Shown here in pieces: positions 28,637 to 38,110 of a DNA stretch of 64,000 nt. The DNA comes from Trichormus sp. NMC-1 (lineage in GTDB: Bacteria > Cyanobacteriota > Cyanobacteriia > Cyanobacteriales > Nostocaceae). The stretch covers positions 173,134-237,133 of the forward strand of contig NZ_LZQD01000004.1 of NCBI RefSeq assembly GCF_001858025.1. Direction: 5' to 3'. The notes under the pieces were generated by a model. That model made no database searches. It saw only the letters and a list, made by a program, of their open reading frames with translations, and had not been told where the DNA came from. Within the stretch, counting starts at the first letter, position 1. Each line of letters opens with the position of its first letter. Position numbers and translations under genes: made by a program.

Positions 28637-30235
28637 TTAACTCAATTTGGCTACTAGTTGATTTTCTAGCAGGGTATCATTCGTCAATAAATCTTCAACA
28701 GTAATTCTTAAAAAACGTTGTTCGTCTACTTGAAACTGGATTTTAATGCGATCGCTCCCTGGAAAGCCTGGGGGTGTGAGTTGGGCTATATTTCTCGCCC
28801 CTTCTTTATCGTTGAGGGGTTTAACTGTGGTTGTCAGACACTTAATATTGCGAGTAATTAAGCGATCACCATCAAAATAAACTTCTGTACTGCCGGTGTC
28901 TGCTCCCAATTCCCCCACAATTAACTCTATACTGGGTTGATTTTCCACGGAAGCGCCCAAAACTAATTCTACTGGTTGGGTCATCGGATAAGCTTGTCCT
29001 GCTTTGACAATTGGTTGCCAGCTGTGACGCTGGTTGCGACGATCCCAGTAACGTACACCATAACTGTGATAGAGATAGTCTTTGATTTCCATTCCTTGGG
29101 TGATTTGCAGCGCACCTTGAGCGATCGCTTCAAAGGGACGTTCAAACCGGATTTTTTCTGGCTCAAAATATTGGTTCACCCATGTTTGCACTGCGTGTAA
29201 TTGCACAGAACCCCCAACTAACAACACTGCATTAATATGATCAAGTTCTATTCCTTGTCGTCTGGCTTGCTGCAACAGCGTCATCATTGCCTCATGTAAT
29301 CTGTCAAAAAATCCGTTTTCTTTGAGGAGTTCTTCTAGTCCCTTGCGGTTAAGTTCCATTTCATAGCTTTCAAAAGTCTCATTATCAAAAAAGAATTCAC
29401 TAGCTCTTTCTTGGGTAGATAGCTGAATCTTTAACCGTTCTGCCAGTCGAGTTGTTAGGGAATTAATCGGCAATCTTTGGGTTTTGGCAAAGTAATCAAC
29501 TATCCAATTATCAATATCAGTTCCACCTAAATTTTGTCCAGCTTTTGCTAAGACACGGGCAGTTTTTACCTTTTGCTGAGAATCTTCAGCCAGAGATTTA
29601 TTACCCCATTTGAGGAGAAATCCTACTGGTTTAATATTAGCTTGGGGATTTTTATCTAAACACACTAAAGATAAATCTAAAGTACCACCACCAAAATCAA
29701 TTACTAACAAATTTTCTTGTTCTGCCAAACCATAACCTAAAGCTGCGGCTGTGGGTTCATCTAACATTCTCACTTGTTCAACAGGCAGTGCTTGACAAAC
29801 CTTGCCTAACCAGTAACGATAAGCTTCAAAGCTATCTACAGGAACTGTTAAAACTAAAGAATCTAAACCACCTTCTGTGGGAGCTAATTCTGAAATTACC
29901 TTAGTTAAAAACCATGTTCCTACTTGTTCAAAAGTGATATTTTGTCCATCTAATTCGGGTAAGAAGCCTTGGATATTTGCCCCAATTCCCCGTTTGAAGC
30001 TGCGGAAAAATCTACTATCACTTTTGATATCTAAACCGCGATCGCGCACTTGTTGCCCAACTAAAATTTTAGCAGAAGTAGCATCTTCTACATAGACTAA
30101 GCTGGGAATCAGTGGGGGATTGAGATTTTGCTGAATTGATAAACCGGGTAAATTTATGGTTTCTGGCTGCTGGGTGACGGGATTCCAGCGGGCAATGACA
30201 GTGTTACTAGTTCCAAAATCGATAGCGATCGCCAT
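28637..30235 (-). CDS. Hsp70 family protein (DnaK-like ATPase)
   Basis: A 532-residue protein with the actin-like ATPase fold of Hsp70: AIDFGTSNTVIA (phosphate 1), DEPTAAALGYG and LVIDFGGGTLDLSL (phosphate 2), and VLLVGGSVQLHAV (adenosine). It is shorter than DnaK (about 635) and the C-terminal substrate part from about 400 on is reduced, without a lid. Such shortened Hsp70 homologues are frequent in cyanobacteria and have no assigned client. Its 5' end faces a dispersed repeat and the divergent membrane protein at 30657. Confidence 0.85.
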   Translation of the reverse strand: MAIAIDFGTSNTVIARWNPVTQQPETINLPGLSIQQNLNPPLIPSLVYVEDATSAKILVGQQVRDRGLDIKSDSRFFRSFKRGIGANIQGFLPELDGQNITFEQVGTWFLTKVISELAPTEGGLDSLVLTVPVDSFEAYRYWLGKVCQALPVEQVRMLDEPTAAALGYGLAEQENLLVIDFGGGTLDLSLVCLDKNPQANIKPVGFLLKWGNKSLAEDSQQKVKTARVLAKAGQNLGGTDIDNWIVDYFAKTQRLPINSLTTRLAERLKIQLSTQERASEFFFDNETFESYEMELNRKGLEELLKENGFFDRLHEAMMTLLQQARRQGIELDHINAVLLVGGSVQLHAVQTWVNQYFEPEKIRFERPFEAIAQGALQITQGMEIKDYLYHSYGVRYWDRRNQRHSWQPIVKAGQAYPMTQPVELVLGASVENQPSIELIVGELGADTGSTEVYFDGDRLITRNIKCLTTTVKPLNDKEGARNIAQLTPPGFPGSDRIKIQFQVDEQRFLRITVEDLLTNDTLLENQLVAKLS

Positions 30236-30656
30236 ATTTTATTTATTATTTCTTACCACCATGAACATACCTAAGTTCCGAAAGCGCACTTGCTGATCAG
30301 AAGTAATGCAAACCAGACCTAAATAAGGCACAGTGTTGGGTTGCTGCTGTGTAGGGACTTCTTGTAAATGGATATTGGTCATTAAATTTAACAATCTCTT
30401 CCTAGTATTTTTGCAGAAACTTTTGTGAGATTACATCTGTCAAGATGCTTACAGCTTACAGCTAAATCGGCGGTTAGAAACCGCATCTACACAGGCAAAA
30501 CCCACCTGCGTGGGTTTAAAACCCTTGGTTTTTAATTAGTACGCGCAGGCGGACTTCCCTCCGGGAAGCCACTTCGTGTCCTGTTTGTATAGTAGCGACT
30601 TCCAGTCGTCAGGGCTGAAGTTGATGTAAATTCTCTAAAAATCCCAATATCTGCCC
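30236..30656. other. intergenic region holding a structured repeat
   Basis: No gene is seen. The element at 30469-30619 fills the middle; the rest would contain the divergent promoters of the Hsp70-like and membrane protein genes. Confidence 0.45.
30469..30619. repeat. structured interspersed repeat of four hairpins
   Basis: Successive palindromes: GCGGTTAGAAACCGC, AAACCCACCTGCGTGGGTTT, GCGCAGGCGGACTT with CTTCCCTCCGGGAAG, and GCGACTTCCAGTCGTC. Their order matches a repeat I know to be common in Nostoc-type genomes. The CCCTCCGGG block looks like a smaller palindrome inserted into the third arm. Confidence 0.6.
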
Positions 30657-32072
30657 ATGTCTACTTCTGCTCAAGGCATTCCCGGATTGCCAGATTTAAC
30701 ACATCCCCATGAGTTAGTACAATTTGGCACTCAATTACTCCAAGGTTCACTGCTGTTTGTATTTTTGATTGTAGCTTTAGGAGTAGCGATCGCACTAATA
30801 AGTTTTTCCCTCAGACGAAATACCAGCGAACAAGCGGTTTTCTTTGGGGAATGGGCGATTCGCTATTCTCAATTATTGCGGGGACTACAGCATTTAGCCC
30901 TAATTTTAGTTCTCTTAGTCACGGGATTTTTCCTCACTTCAACTTTAAGCAACCGTTACCACCACTGGGAACAAGCCAAAGTCTCACAAGTTGCCGAAAC
31001 TGTTGTAGGTGATAAATTAGAACAAACCGCACCTCAAATCCGTTACATTGCTGAAGAACCATACACCTATACCACCCAAGTTGACGGCAAAATAGTCAAA
31101 GTCAATGATAAACAAAAAGTCACTCGTTATCTAACATTATCTAGCTCACAAATTCAAGTTAAAATTGACCAAAGTGTCAACGTTCAAAATCGTAGTTCTA
31201 TTTATCTCACCGACTATACTGCTGATTACAAAGTTGTTAACCAACTGAGTGATATCAATAGTTTTTTCTTCGAAGCACCACCACCTTACGGTTCCTCACT
31301 TTTAACTAATTACAAAGTAGAACGGAACGGAACAAGATTAAAACAAACTAATCCCGGTGATTATGGTTTTCCCTTTCGTTTAGAACCAGGAAAAGAAACA
31401 ACATTTAGAGTTAGTTATCAGGCACGAGGTGGCCCACGTTGGGTTTATAATGCAGCCAATCAAATACTTTCTAAATTCCGGCTCACAGCAACAGCCAATT
31501 TTAGTAATGCCGACTTTGCAAGTGGTATTGAACCTACTAATCAGAAAAAAATCGATGGTGACGGCACTCAATTTACTTGGATTTTTGATGATAATGTTTC
31601 TGTAAAAAATCCATTTGGTGTCTTTAGCAGTACCAAAGTGATTAAAAATACTGGCATTATTCCTAGATTATTAGTATTAGCGCCGACATTATTTTTGTGG
31701 TGGATATTACTACTGTACTTATCTCTACCAATGAGTTTAAAAAATGTTGCTATAGCCGGAGGTATTTTCTTTGCGTGTTTACTAACTTTAACTTACATGG
31801 CGCGGTTAATCAATGCCGAATTAGCTTGGATCATGATTTCATTTATATTACTAATTTTGACCTATGGTTTAGGTTCAAATCGTCATGCTTCCTTAGCTGC
31901 TATTATCTGTACTATTGCTGGAGCAATTTTACCTGTATTTGGATTATTGATACCCTGGAGTGGTTTAACTCTGAGCCTTGCCGGTTTACTTTCAGTTGCA
32001 TGGTTAGCAGTACGTCATTGGTATGGTTGGGATAATAACCGACATCTTCCAATTTATAATTCAGAAATCTAA
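30657..32072 (+). CDS. polytopic membrane protein of unknown function
   Basis: 471 residues. Two membrane helices lie near the N-terminus (about 29-51 and 78-98), then a soluble domain of about 235 residues, then about five helices (from about 338 to 452). The soluble part is beta-rich (YTTQVDGKIVKVNDKQKVTRYLTL, EPGKETTFRVSYQARGG). The layout recalls CreD-type inner membrane proteins, but I see no specific match. It is divergent from the Hsp70-like gene and is followed 18 bp later by another membrane protein, probably in one operon. Confidence 0.65.
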   Translation: MSTSAQGIPGLPDLTHPHELVQFGTQLLQGSLLFVFLIVALGVAIALISFSLRRNTSEQAVFFGEWAIRYSQLLRGLQHLALILVLLVTGFFLTSTLSNRYHHWEQAKVSQVAETVVGDKLEQTAPQIRYIAEEPYTYTTQVDGKIVKVNDKQKVTRYLTLSSSQIQVKIDQSVNVQNRSSIYLTDYTADYKVVNQLSDINSFFFEAPPPYGSSLLTNYKVERNGTRLKQTNPGDYGFPFRLEPGKETTFRVSYQARGGPRWVYNAANQILSKFRLTATANFSNADFASGIEPTNQKKIDGDGTQFTWIFDDNVSVKNPFGVFSSTKVIKNTGIIPRLLVLAPTLFLWWILLLYLSLPMSLKNVAIAGGIFFACLLTLTYMARLINAELAWIMISFILLILTYGLGSNRHASLAAIICTIAGAILPVFGLLIPWSGLTLSLAGLLSVAWLAVRHWYGWDNNRHLPIYNSEI

Positions 32073-32090
32073 TTCTTTTATATAAAATCT

Positions 32091-32729
32091 ATGTCAAATT
32101 CAACTGTGAGATGGAAATTTTGGTGGCGGTGGGTATTAGCTACCACCATTGGCTTTTTTATTGGCTTTTTTTTAGGCTTGTTTTCAAGCTTACTCGCAAT
32201 AAACTCTTCTTTATCTGGAATTTCAGGTTTTTGGGGTGGTGCATTGGGTGGTTTGTGTGTGGGTATTGCCCAAAAGTTAGTTTTACGCAAGAAAGTTTCT
32301 GCTAAATGGATATTAGCTACAACGTTCGGTTTCAGCATGGGTTGTGGGATAGGAGGGTTAATACTTGTGATTACTTCTAATGCCATTATGAGTCCAATTT
32401 TGGGCATAGCCAGTGGCATTATTTCTCTTAGTTTTGCCCAAGCGCTAGTTATGAAATGGCCGAGAGAAAAGACTCTTAACTGGCTTATTGCCACTACTAT
32501 AGGTGTCATAGTAGGCGCTGGTATAGGTGCATTGGCCTGTATTCTGGCGGCTGTTACTGCTGAGAAGATATTTATAGGCGGTTTAGAGACACTGATTCCA
32601 ATTTTGCTTTCGGCTACTGTGGCAGGTAGTATGGTGAGTGGATTCATCTACGGTGGCATTACTGGTTTATTTCTGATTAAATTATTGCCAAATCCTCAGA
32701 CTATGGGTGTAGATACTGAAAGTTTGTAA
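32091..32729 (+). CDS. glycine-rich polytopic membrane protein, unknown
   Basis: 212 residues with about six hydrophobic segments rich in Gly, Ala and Ile (TIGFFIGFFLGLFSSLLA, GVIVGAGIGALACILAAVTA). A repeated WxLATTxGFxxGxxxG pattern (residues about 15-30, 68-80 and 125-140) suggests an internal triplication of two-helix hairpins. No catalytic motif is visible. It starts 18 bp after the preceding membrane protein gene. Confidence 0.6.
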   Translation: MSNSTVRWKFWWRWVLATTIGFFIGFFLGLFSSLLAINSSLSGISGFWGGALGGLCVGIAQKLVLRKKVSAKWILATTFGFSMGCGIGGLILVITSNAIMSPILGIASGIISLSFAQALVMKWPREKTLNWLIATTIGVIVGAGIGALACILAAVTAEKIFIGGLETLIPILLSATVAGSMVSGFIYGGITGLFLIKLLPNPQTMGVDTESL

Positions 32730-32804
32730 GTTTTAAACAGGGTAATTCCAGATAATTCAGAATTATCTAAAATATGGTGGGATGCGATCGCTTTCTACCT
32801 GCTG

Positions 32805-32835
32805 ATAAAAACCCCCAATGTATGTGGGGGTTTGA
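32805..32835 (-). terminator. terminator between convergent genes
   Basis: Stem AAACCCCC (32809-32816) / GGGGGTTT (32826-32833). On the minus strand it ends in TTTTT and would terminate the phosphatase gene; it may also stop plus-strand transcription. Confidence 0.7.
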
Positions 32836-32862
32836 GAAGTGCTGAATTTTATTGAGGTGCTA

Positions 32863-33501
32863 TTATGTTCCTGGACGAGAGCGAATATGATCGGGTATAT
32901 GATAGCGATCGCCTAATATTTCCAACAAAGGCCCATTAACATCAAACTTCAGCATACTTATCGAGGCAACTAAAATATTTACCCGATGACGATAGCATCC
33001 TAAATCAATCCCTAGTAAACTACAAAGCATAATCCGAATGGTGGCTTTATGGGAAACTACTAAAACATTACCTTCCGGGTGTGTGTCTATAATTTCAGTC
33101 ATCACAGGCATAGAACGGTTAGCAATTTCTACCGCAGTTTCTCCACCTAGTGGTGCATTCCAAGCCGGTTCTGACAACCATTTTATATAGTTTTCTGTGT
33201 AATTCTCTTGAACAAAAGATTTACTCTTGGTTTCCCATTCACCGTAACTACCTTCTCTGAGTCCTTCCCGCACCTGCATATCCATACCAATAGCATCGCA
33301 AAATGGCTTGGCAGTCGCAATTGTACGCTTCATCGGACTAACATAAACAGCTTCCCAGTTCAATTTTTTATAAACATCGGCAAAACTCTCTGCCATCTGC
33401 ATTCCTTCTTTTGTCAACTCCGCATCAGTTGCACCGCAAAAATTACCACTTTGACTAAAAGTAGTTTCTCCATGTCGCAGTAAATATAAATTGAGTGTCA
33501 T
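32863..33501 (-). CDS. histidine phosphatase family protein
   Basis: 212 residues from the ATG at 33501; an upstream in-frame extension to 33585 is unlike the family. The phosphoglycerate-mutase fold is shown by LYLLRHGETTFSQ (RHGE at 9-12 with the phospho-accepting His), YVSPMKRTIATAKPF, and VVSHKATIRIMLCSLLG with the second His. Members are phosphatases for sugar phosphates, cofactors or proteins; the substrate cannot be told. It is probably a monocistronic unit ending in the hairpin at 32805. Confidence 0.85.
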   Translation of the reverse strand: MTLNLYLLRHGETTFSQSGNFCGATDAELTKEGMQMAESFADVYKKLNWEAVYVSPMKRTIATAKPFCDAIGMDMQVREGLREGSYGEWETKSKSFVQENYTENYIKWLSEPAWNAPLGGETAVEIANRSMPVMTEIIDTHPEGNVLVVSHKATIRIMLCSLLGIDLGCYRHRVNILVASISMLKFDVNGPLLEILGDRYHIPDHIRSRPGT

Positions 33502-33644
33502 AGCTTGTATTGCAATGGGGATAAAAGAGTTTGTGCAAAAATAAAATATCTCAATCTCACAATCGAGTATGTGATACCAGGACAAAATAATTAACCAACA
33601 AAGTCAATTAATCACAAAATTTTCTCTCTGCGTCTGAAGCGTGA

Positions 33645-33688
33645 GAAAAAAAACGGGGTACTTCCAGAAAACCCAGAAATACCCCAAC
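33645..33688 (-). terminator. rho-independent terminator of ftsH
   Basis: On the minus strand GGGGTATTTCTGGG pairs with the facing GGAAGTACCCC, then GTTTTTTTT. It lies about 20 bp beyond the ftsH stop. Confidence 0.8.
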
Positions 33689-33707
33689 CTTAAAAACTGA
33701 TTAACTA

Positions 33708-35549
33708 CTATGCAAAAGCAGCAGTTCTCACATCATTATTGCCGAGAATTTCTTGCAATTCATCAGCATCTACGGTTTCTTTCTCAATCAGCATTTGGGC
33801 GATTTCATCCAAAATGTGGCGGTTATTCACCAACACTTCTTTAGCGCGAATATAAGCTGTATCGACTAATTTCCGAACTTCTTCATCAATTGCGGCTGCG
33901 GTTTCTTCTGAGAAGTCACGTTCAGACATGATATCTCGACCGAGGAACATATTACCTTGTTGACGACCTAAAGCCACAGGACCCAAGCGATCGCTCATCC
34001 CAAACCGAGTTATCATCTGTTTAGCAACTCGTGCTACCTGTTGCAAATCATTAGAAGCACCTGTGGTAACTTCATCTTCACCAAAGATAATCTCTTCAGC
34101 TAAACGACCACCTAAAGCCACAGCCATCTGATTTTCCAGATAAGCACGGCTATATAAACCAGTGTCCATGCGGTCTTCGCTAGGAGTAAACCAAGTCAAA
34201 CCACCAGCACGACCACGGGGAATAATGCTAATCTTTTGTACAGGGTCATAGTCAGGCATCAAAGCCCCAACTAAAGCGTGACCGGCTTCGTGATATGCAA
34301 CCAAGGTTTTGCGCTTTTCGCTCATTACCCGGTCTTTCTTCTCTGGTCCTGCTAACACCCGATCAATAGCATCATTAATTTCATCCATCGCAATTTCAGT
34401 TAAGTTGCGACGTGCTGCTAAAATTGCGGCTTCGTTTAACAAGTTCGATAAATCTGCACCTGTAAAACCAGGAGTACGACGAGCGATTTTATCCAAGTCC
34501 ACATCTTTAGATAAGGTTTTACCCCGTGCGTGAACTTTGAGGATTTCGCTGCGTCCACCGTAGTCGGGACGGTCTACGACAACTTGACGGTCAAAACGAC
34601 CGGGACGCAATAAAGCAGCATCCAGAACGTCAGGACGGTTGGTAGCAGCAATGATGATGATACCTGTGTTACCTTCAAAACCATCCATTTCGGTCAGTAA
34701 CTGGTTGAGGGTTTGTTCCCGTTCATCGTTACCACCACCTAAACCAGCACCCCGTTGACGACCTACTGCGTCAATTTCATCAATGAAGACGATACAGGGA
34801 GCGTTGGTTTTAGCTTGTTCAAATAAATCGCGGACGCGGGAAGCACCCACACCAACGAACATTTCCACAAATTCGGACCCAGAGATTGAGAAGAAAGGTA
34901 CACCAGCTTCCCCAGCTACAGCACGAGCGAGGAGGGTTTTACCTGTACCCGGAGGTCCAACTAAGAGTACACCTTTAGGAATTTTGGCACCAATGGCGGT
35001 AAAGCGGTCGGCGTTTTTCAGAAAGTCTACAACTTCGTTTAATTCCAATTTGGCTTGGTCAATACCAGCAACGTCACCAAATGTAACTTGGGTTTGTGGC
35101 TCCATTTGCACTCTGGCTTTAGATTTACCAAAGTTCATCGCTTGGCTACCGGGGCCACTTTGAGCGCGACGTAACAAGAAAAATAAACCAACTAAAAGCA
35201 ATACAGGGAAAAATAAACTGCTGAGTGCCTTAAACAAAAATCCTTCGTCGGTTTGGGGTAATACCGCAATATCAACACCTTTAGCTGTCAGAGTATTGAT
35301 TAAGTCTGGGTCGTTAACTAAGGTGACTCGCTTTTTATTAGGGTCGTATTTAGGCGTAACCATTGCTGTAGAACGGTCTGAACTAAGACTGACCTTTTCT
35401 ACTTTGCCGCTTTCAACTTCTTGAATAAACTGACTGTAGCGCCATGTTTCTACTTGAGGGGGTTGGTTGTCAAAGAACGCAGTCCCTAAAGCAATTACAA
35501 CTATAAAAAGTAGCGCATACAGCCCAGCATTTCTCCATTTTTTATTCAC
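33708..35549 (-). CDS. ftsH: ATP-dependent zinc metalloprotease FtsH
   Basis: A 613-residue thylakoid or plasma membrane AAA protease. Two membrane helices (about 9-26 and 108-126) enclose a lumenal/periplasmic domain. Walker A GPPGTGKT is at 198-205, Walker B IVFIDEID about 253-260, the second region of homology follows ATNRPD, and the zinc site HEAGH is at 420-424. Cyanobacterial FtsH complexes remove damaged D1 in photosystem II repair and regulate iron responses. The start is a GTG at 35549 with GGAGG ten bases upstream. The exact paralogue (FtsH1-4) cannot be fixed here. Confidence 0.96.
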   Translation of the reverse strand: MNKKWRNAGLYALLFIVVIALGTAFFDNQPPQVETWRYSQFIQEVESGKVEKVSLSSDRSTAMVTPKYDPNKKRVTLVNDPDLINTLTAKGVDIAVLPQTDEGFLFKALSSLFFPVLLLVGLFFLLRRAQSGPGSQAMNFGKSKARVQMEPQTQVTFGDVAGIDQAKLELNEVVDFLKNADRFTAIGAKIPKGVLLVGPPGTGKTLLARAVAGEAGVPFFSISGSEFVEMFVGVGASRVRDLFEQAKTNAPCIVFIDEIDAVGRQRGAGLGGGNDEREQTLNQLLTEMDGFEGNTGIIIIAATNRPDVLDAALLRPGRFDRQVVVDRPDYGGRSEILKVHARGKTLSKDVDLDKIARRTPGFTGADLSNLLNEAAILAARRNLTEIAMDEINDAIDRVLAGPEKKDRVMSEKRKTLVAYHEAGHALVGALMPDYDPVQKISIIPRGRAGGLTWFTPSEDRMDTGLYSRAYLENQMAVALGGRLAEEIIFGEDEVTTGASNDLQQVARVAKQMITRFGMSDRLGPVALGRQQGNMFLGRDIMSERDFSEETAAAIDEEVRKLVDTAYIRAKEVLVNNRHILDEIAQMLIEKETVDADELQEILGNNDVRTAAFA

Positions 35550-35662
35550 CGAGGTCTTTCCTCCTGATTTTTTTGTGCTTGCGCGTAACTTCTTCTAAAG
35601 AAGAGAGGGCATTATTAGAATTATGTTAACTTATCTTAACGTATACCAAAATGGTGTTCGTG

Positions 35663-36454
35663 TCATGGTAAAAATAATTCTTTGAGTTTTGAGAAACAAT
35701 TGTGGTAAGGATTATATTGTAGCGACCCTGTCGGCTGTTGCACGGTATGGATGGGAATAATCTCTACAACACTATTAGTGTAGGCGATCGCTGCCAATCT
35801 TTTGACTAGCTGAGGTGTCCAAGGTTCCTGCTGTACAATGATTTGACGGTTTTTTAGTTCTTTGAGCAAATGCGATCGCTCTATTCCTGGTAAAATTCCC
35901 GCTTCTAAAGGTGGTGTCCACCAACAGCCTTCTCCCCACCCCCAAAGATTGCCAGTGCTGGTTTCTAGCCAATTTCCTTGAGAATTTACTAAAATCGCTT
36001 CTTCGGCTGTTACGGTTTGAACAATATTTTTTGCTAACCAAGCGCTCAAGTAATTGCCAGTTTTATGATCAGGAAGAGAACGAGCTAATTCTGGTTCAGC
36101 AAGGGCGCATAAAATACCATGATTTTGCTTTTCTGTCAAGTTAATGGGTAATAATCTGCCCATGATCCATTCTCTCCCATCGGGAAAGATAGTGATTCTG
36201 AGAACTGGAAAATGTTTCAACAGGATTTCTGCGCCTTTACGAACAAAATTCCAGTCTGGTTCTGTCCACCCAAAAGCGTGTAAACTAAATTTCAAGCGAT
36301 CGTAGTGTGCTTGCCAATTAGTTAAACTACTATCAAGGCAATCACCATAAACCCGCAGTGTCGTAAAAACCGTTGCCCCATAAAGCAAACCTGGATCATT
36401 AATATCCAATTCCAACTTTTGGGATTCAATTAATTTTCCACAATACCAATACAT
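35663..36454 (-). CDS. class IV aminotransferase (aminodeoxychorismate lyase-like)
   Basis: A 263-residue PLP enzyme of fold type IV. K131 in HKTGNYL is the PLP lysine, and NWLETSTGNLW holds E164 at the cofactor nitrogen. The PGLLYGATVFTTLRVY start and GILPGIERSHLL are typical of PabC/branched-chain/D-amino-acid aminotransferase families. In cyanobacteria this gene is usually annotated as 4-amino-4-deoxychorismate lyase, giving p-aminobenzoate for folate. No pabA/pabB is adjacent, so the pathway is inferred. Confidence 0.8.
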   Translation of the reverse strand: MYWYCGKLIESQKLELDINDPGLLYGATVFTTLRVYGDCLDSSLTNWQAHYDRLKFSLHAFGWTEPDWNFVRKGAEILLKHFPVLRITIFPDGREWIMGRLLPINLTEKQNHGILCALAEPELARSLPDHKTGNYLSAWLAKNIVQTVTAEEAILVNSQGNWLETSTGNLWGWGEGCWWTPPLEAGILPGIERSHLLKELKNRQIIVQQEPWTPQLVKRLAAIAYTNSVVEIIPIHTVQQPTGSLQYNPYHNCFSKLKELFLP

Positions 36455-36520
36455 AAATAGGGAACGGGGAAGAGGGGCAGGGGAGACGGAGACGCGGGGA
36501 AAATTAAGAATTCCCTGTTT

Positions 36521-37145
36521 ACGAATTACGAATTACGAATTACGAATTACGAATTACGAATTACGAATTACGAATTACGAATTACGAATTACGAATTACG
36601 AATTACGAATTACGAATTACGAATTACGAATTACGAATTACGAATTACGAATTACGAATTACGAATTACGAATTACGAATTACGAATTACGAATTACGAA
36701 TTACGAATTACGAATTACGAATTACGAATTACGAATTACGAATTACGAATTACGAATTACGAATTACGAATTACGAATTACGAATTACGAATTACGAATT
36801 ACGAATTACGAATTACGAATTACGAATTACGAATTACGAATTACGAATTACGAATTACGAATTACGAATTACGAATTACGAATTACGAATTACGAATTAC
36901 GAATTACGAATTACGAATTACGAATTACGAATTACGAATTACGAATTACGAATTACGAATTACGAATTACGAATTACGAATTACGAATTACGAATTACGA
37001 ATTACGAATTACGAATTACGAATTACGAATTACGAATTACGAATTACGAATTACGAATTACGAATTACGAATTACGAATTACGAATTACGAATTACGAAT
37101 TACGAATTACGAATTACGAATTACGAATTACGAATTACGAATTAC
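36521..37145 (+). repeat. heptamer array: 89 perfect copies of GAATTAC
   Basis: From 36523 to 37145 the heptamer GAATTAC repeats 89 times; every 60-base line keeps exact phase (623 = 89 x 7). It is an STRR array of unusual length. On its right it overlaps the last codons and stop of the gene at 37135. The same heptamer forms a second array in reverse orientation at 60678-61342. It has no spacers and is not a CRISPR. Confidence 0.97.
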
Positions 37146-37932
37146 GATAATCTTTTTCAGGGAGATTAATAACAGGGAATCCCTCAGCATTAATCACTAC
37201 CTTACCTCCTAGATTTTCAATTTCTCTAATTGCTCTTTTGCGAGTTTTCTCATCCACATTATTTTGTAAAACCATTGTCCAACCAGCAATGCGGGCAAAT
37301 TTACTATCAGGATTCTTACTCAAAAATTCAGCAGTTTTTGCTGATAGAAAAGCCACATTTTTACTTTCTTGATCAGTTTGAACATTTGCCCAATTAGCAG
37401 CTTGTAAAAAAGATTCCTTTGCAGCTTGGGATTTACCTAAAAATAATAACTCATCTGTTCCTTTATACCGCCATACATAATAAGATTTATTCGGTACGGT
37501 AGGAGATAGAAATTTTAAACCATTCTCTATTAAACCAATAGTCTTCTCTGGCATACCAGCATATAGAGAAGTACTGATAGAAAGACCCAAATAAGCTGCT
37601 AAAAATCTTGGATCTCGTCCTAGTATAACTTCAAAATATTCTGGACTCAAGCTATAACCTGTTTTGTTTCTTACTTCATTATCCCCAAAATATTGCAAAA
37701 AATCGATATATGTCCAATCAGCAATCACGTTTTTATAACTAAAGCTAGGGAAGTTTTCGAGTAAATTAAGCCGTAAATTTTCTTTTTCTTGGTTTTTTTG
37801 TAAGCTTTCTAAAGATGTATTTTCTTTACTAATTAACAATTTTTGCAATCTAGGTAATTGACTTAAGCTAATTCCTAAGATACACAAACAGGCTACCAAA
37901 GGTGTAGTAATATCTTCACGAGATATAAACAT
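37135..37932 (-). CDS. membrane-anchored helical-repeat protein, unknown
   Basis: 265 residues from the ATG at 37932; a TTG at 37956 would add eight. One N-terminal hydrophobic segment (TTPLVACLCILGISLSQL) anchors a mostly helical soluble domain whose AAYLGLSISTSLYAGMPEKTIGLIENGL and GKSQAAKESFLQAANWA segments look TPR-like. I do not recognise a named family. The last three residues (RNS) and the TAA stop are encoded by the GAATTAC array, so the natural C-terminus has been replaced or shaved by the repeat. Confidence 0.65.
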   Translation of the reverse strand: MFISREDITTPLVACLCILGISLSQLPRLQKLLISKENTSLESLQKNQEKENLRLNLLENFPSFSYKNVIADWTYIDFLQYFGDNEVRNKTGYSLSPEYFEVILGRDPRFLAAYLGLSISTSLYAGMPEKTIGLIENGLKFLSPTVPNKSYYVWRYKGTDELLFLGKSQAAKESFLQAANWANVQTDQESKNVAFLSAKTAEFLSKNPDSKFARIAGWTMVLQNNVDEKTRKRAIREIENLGGKVVINAEGFPVINLPEKDYRNS

Positions 37933-38051
37933 ACTCTTTCTGAGTTTTTCAGACAATTTACATCATTGTATATAATACACTTTCTGTTAAATTCCTAATT
38001 TTTGATTTTACATACAACAGATTTCAGGTTGCAGGAGGTACAAAATTTAAG

Positions 38052-38110
38052 GACAAAGCCTTATGCTAAGAGACTTTCAACCCTGTTCCCTATTCCCTAT
38101 TCCCTGCTGT
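38052..38110 (+). repeat. interspersed repeat ACAAAGCCTTATGCTAAGAG, copy 2
   Basis: Same block as 19767-19816, followed by three TTCCCTA heptamers (38086-38106). The heptamers lie inside the ackA reading frame. Confidence 0.7.

Noticed and set aside
32078-32647. 189-codon minus-strand frame opposite the Gly-rich membrane protein
   Set aside because: It mirrors the real gene on the plus strand, which has clear membrane helices and close spacing to its operon partner.
33502-33585. 28-residue N-terminal extension of the histidine phosphatase
   Set aside because: The family begins a few residues before RHGE; the ATG at 33501 fits this and the extension has no similarity to it.
36521-37145. CRISPR array
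   Set aside because: The heptamers are contiguous with no spacers, and no cas genes are present.
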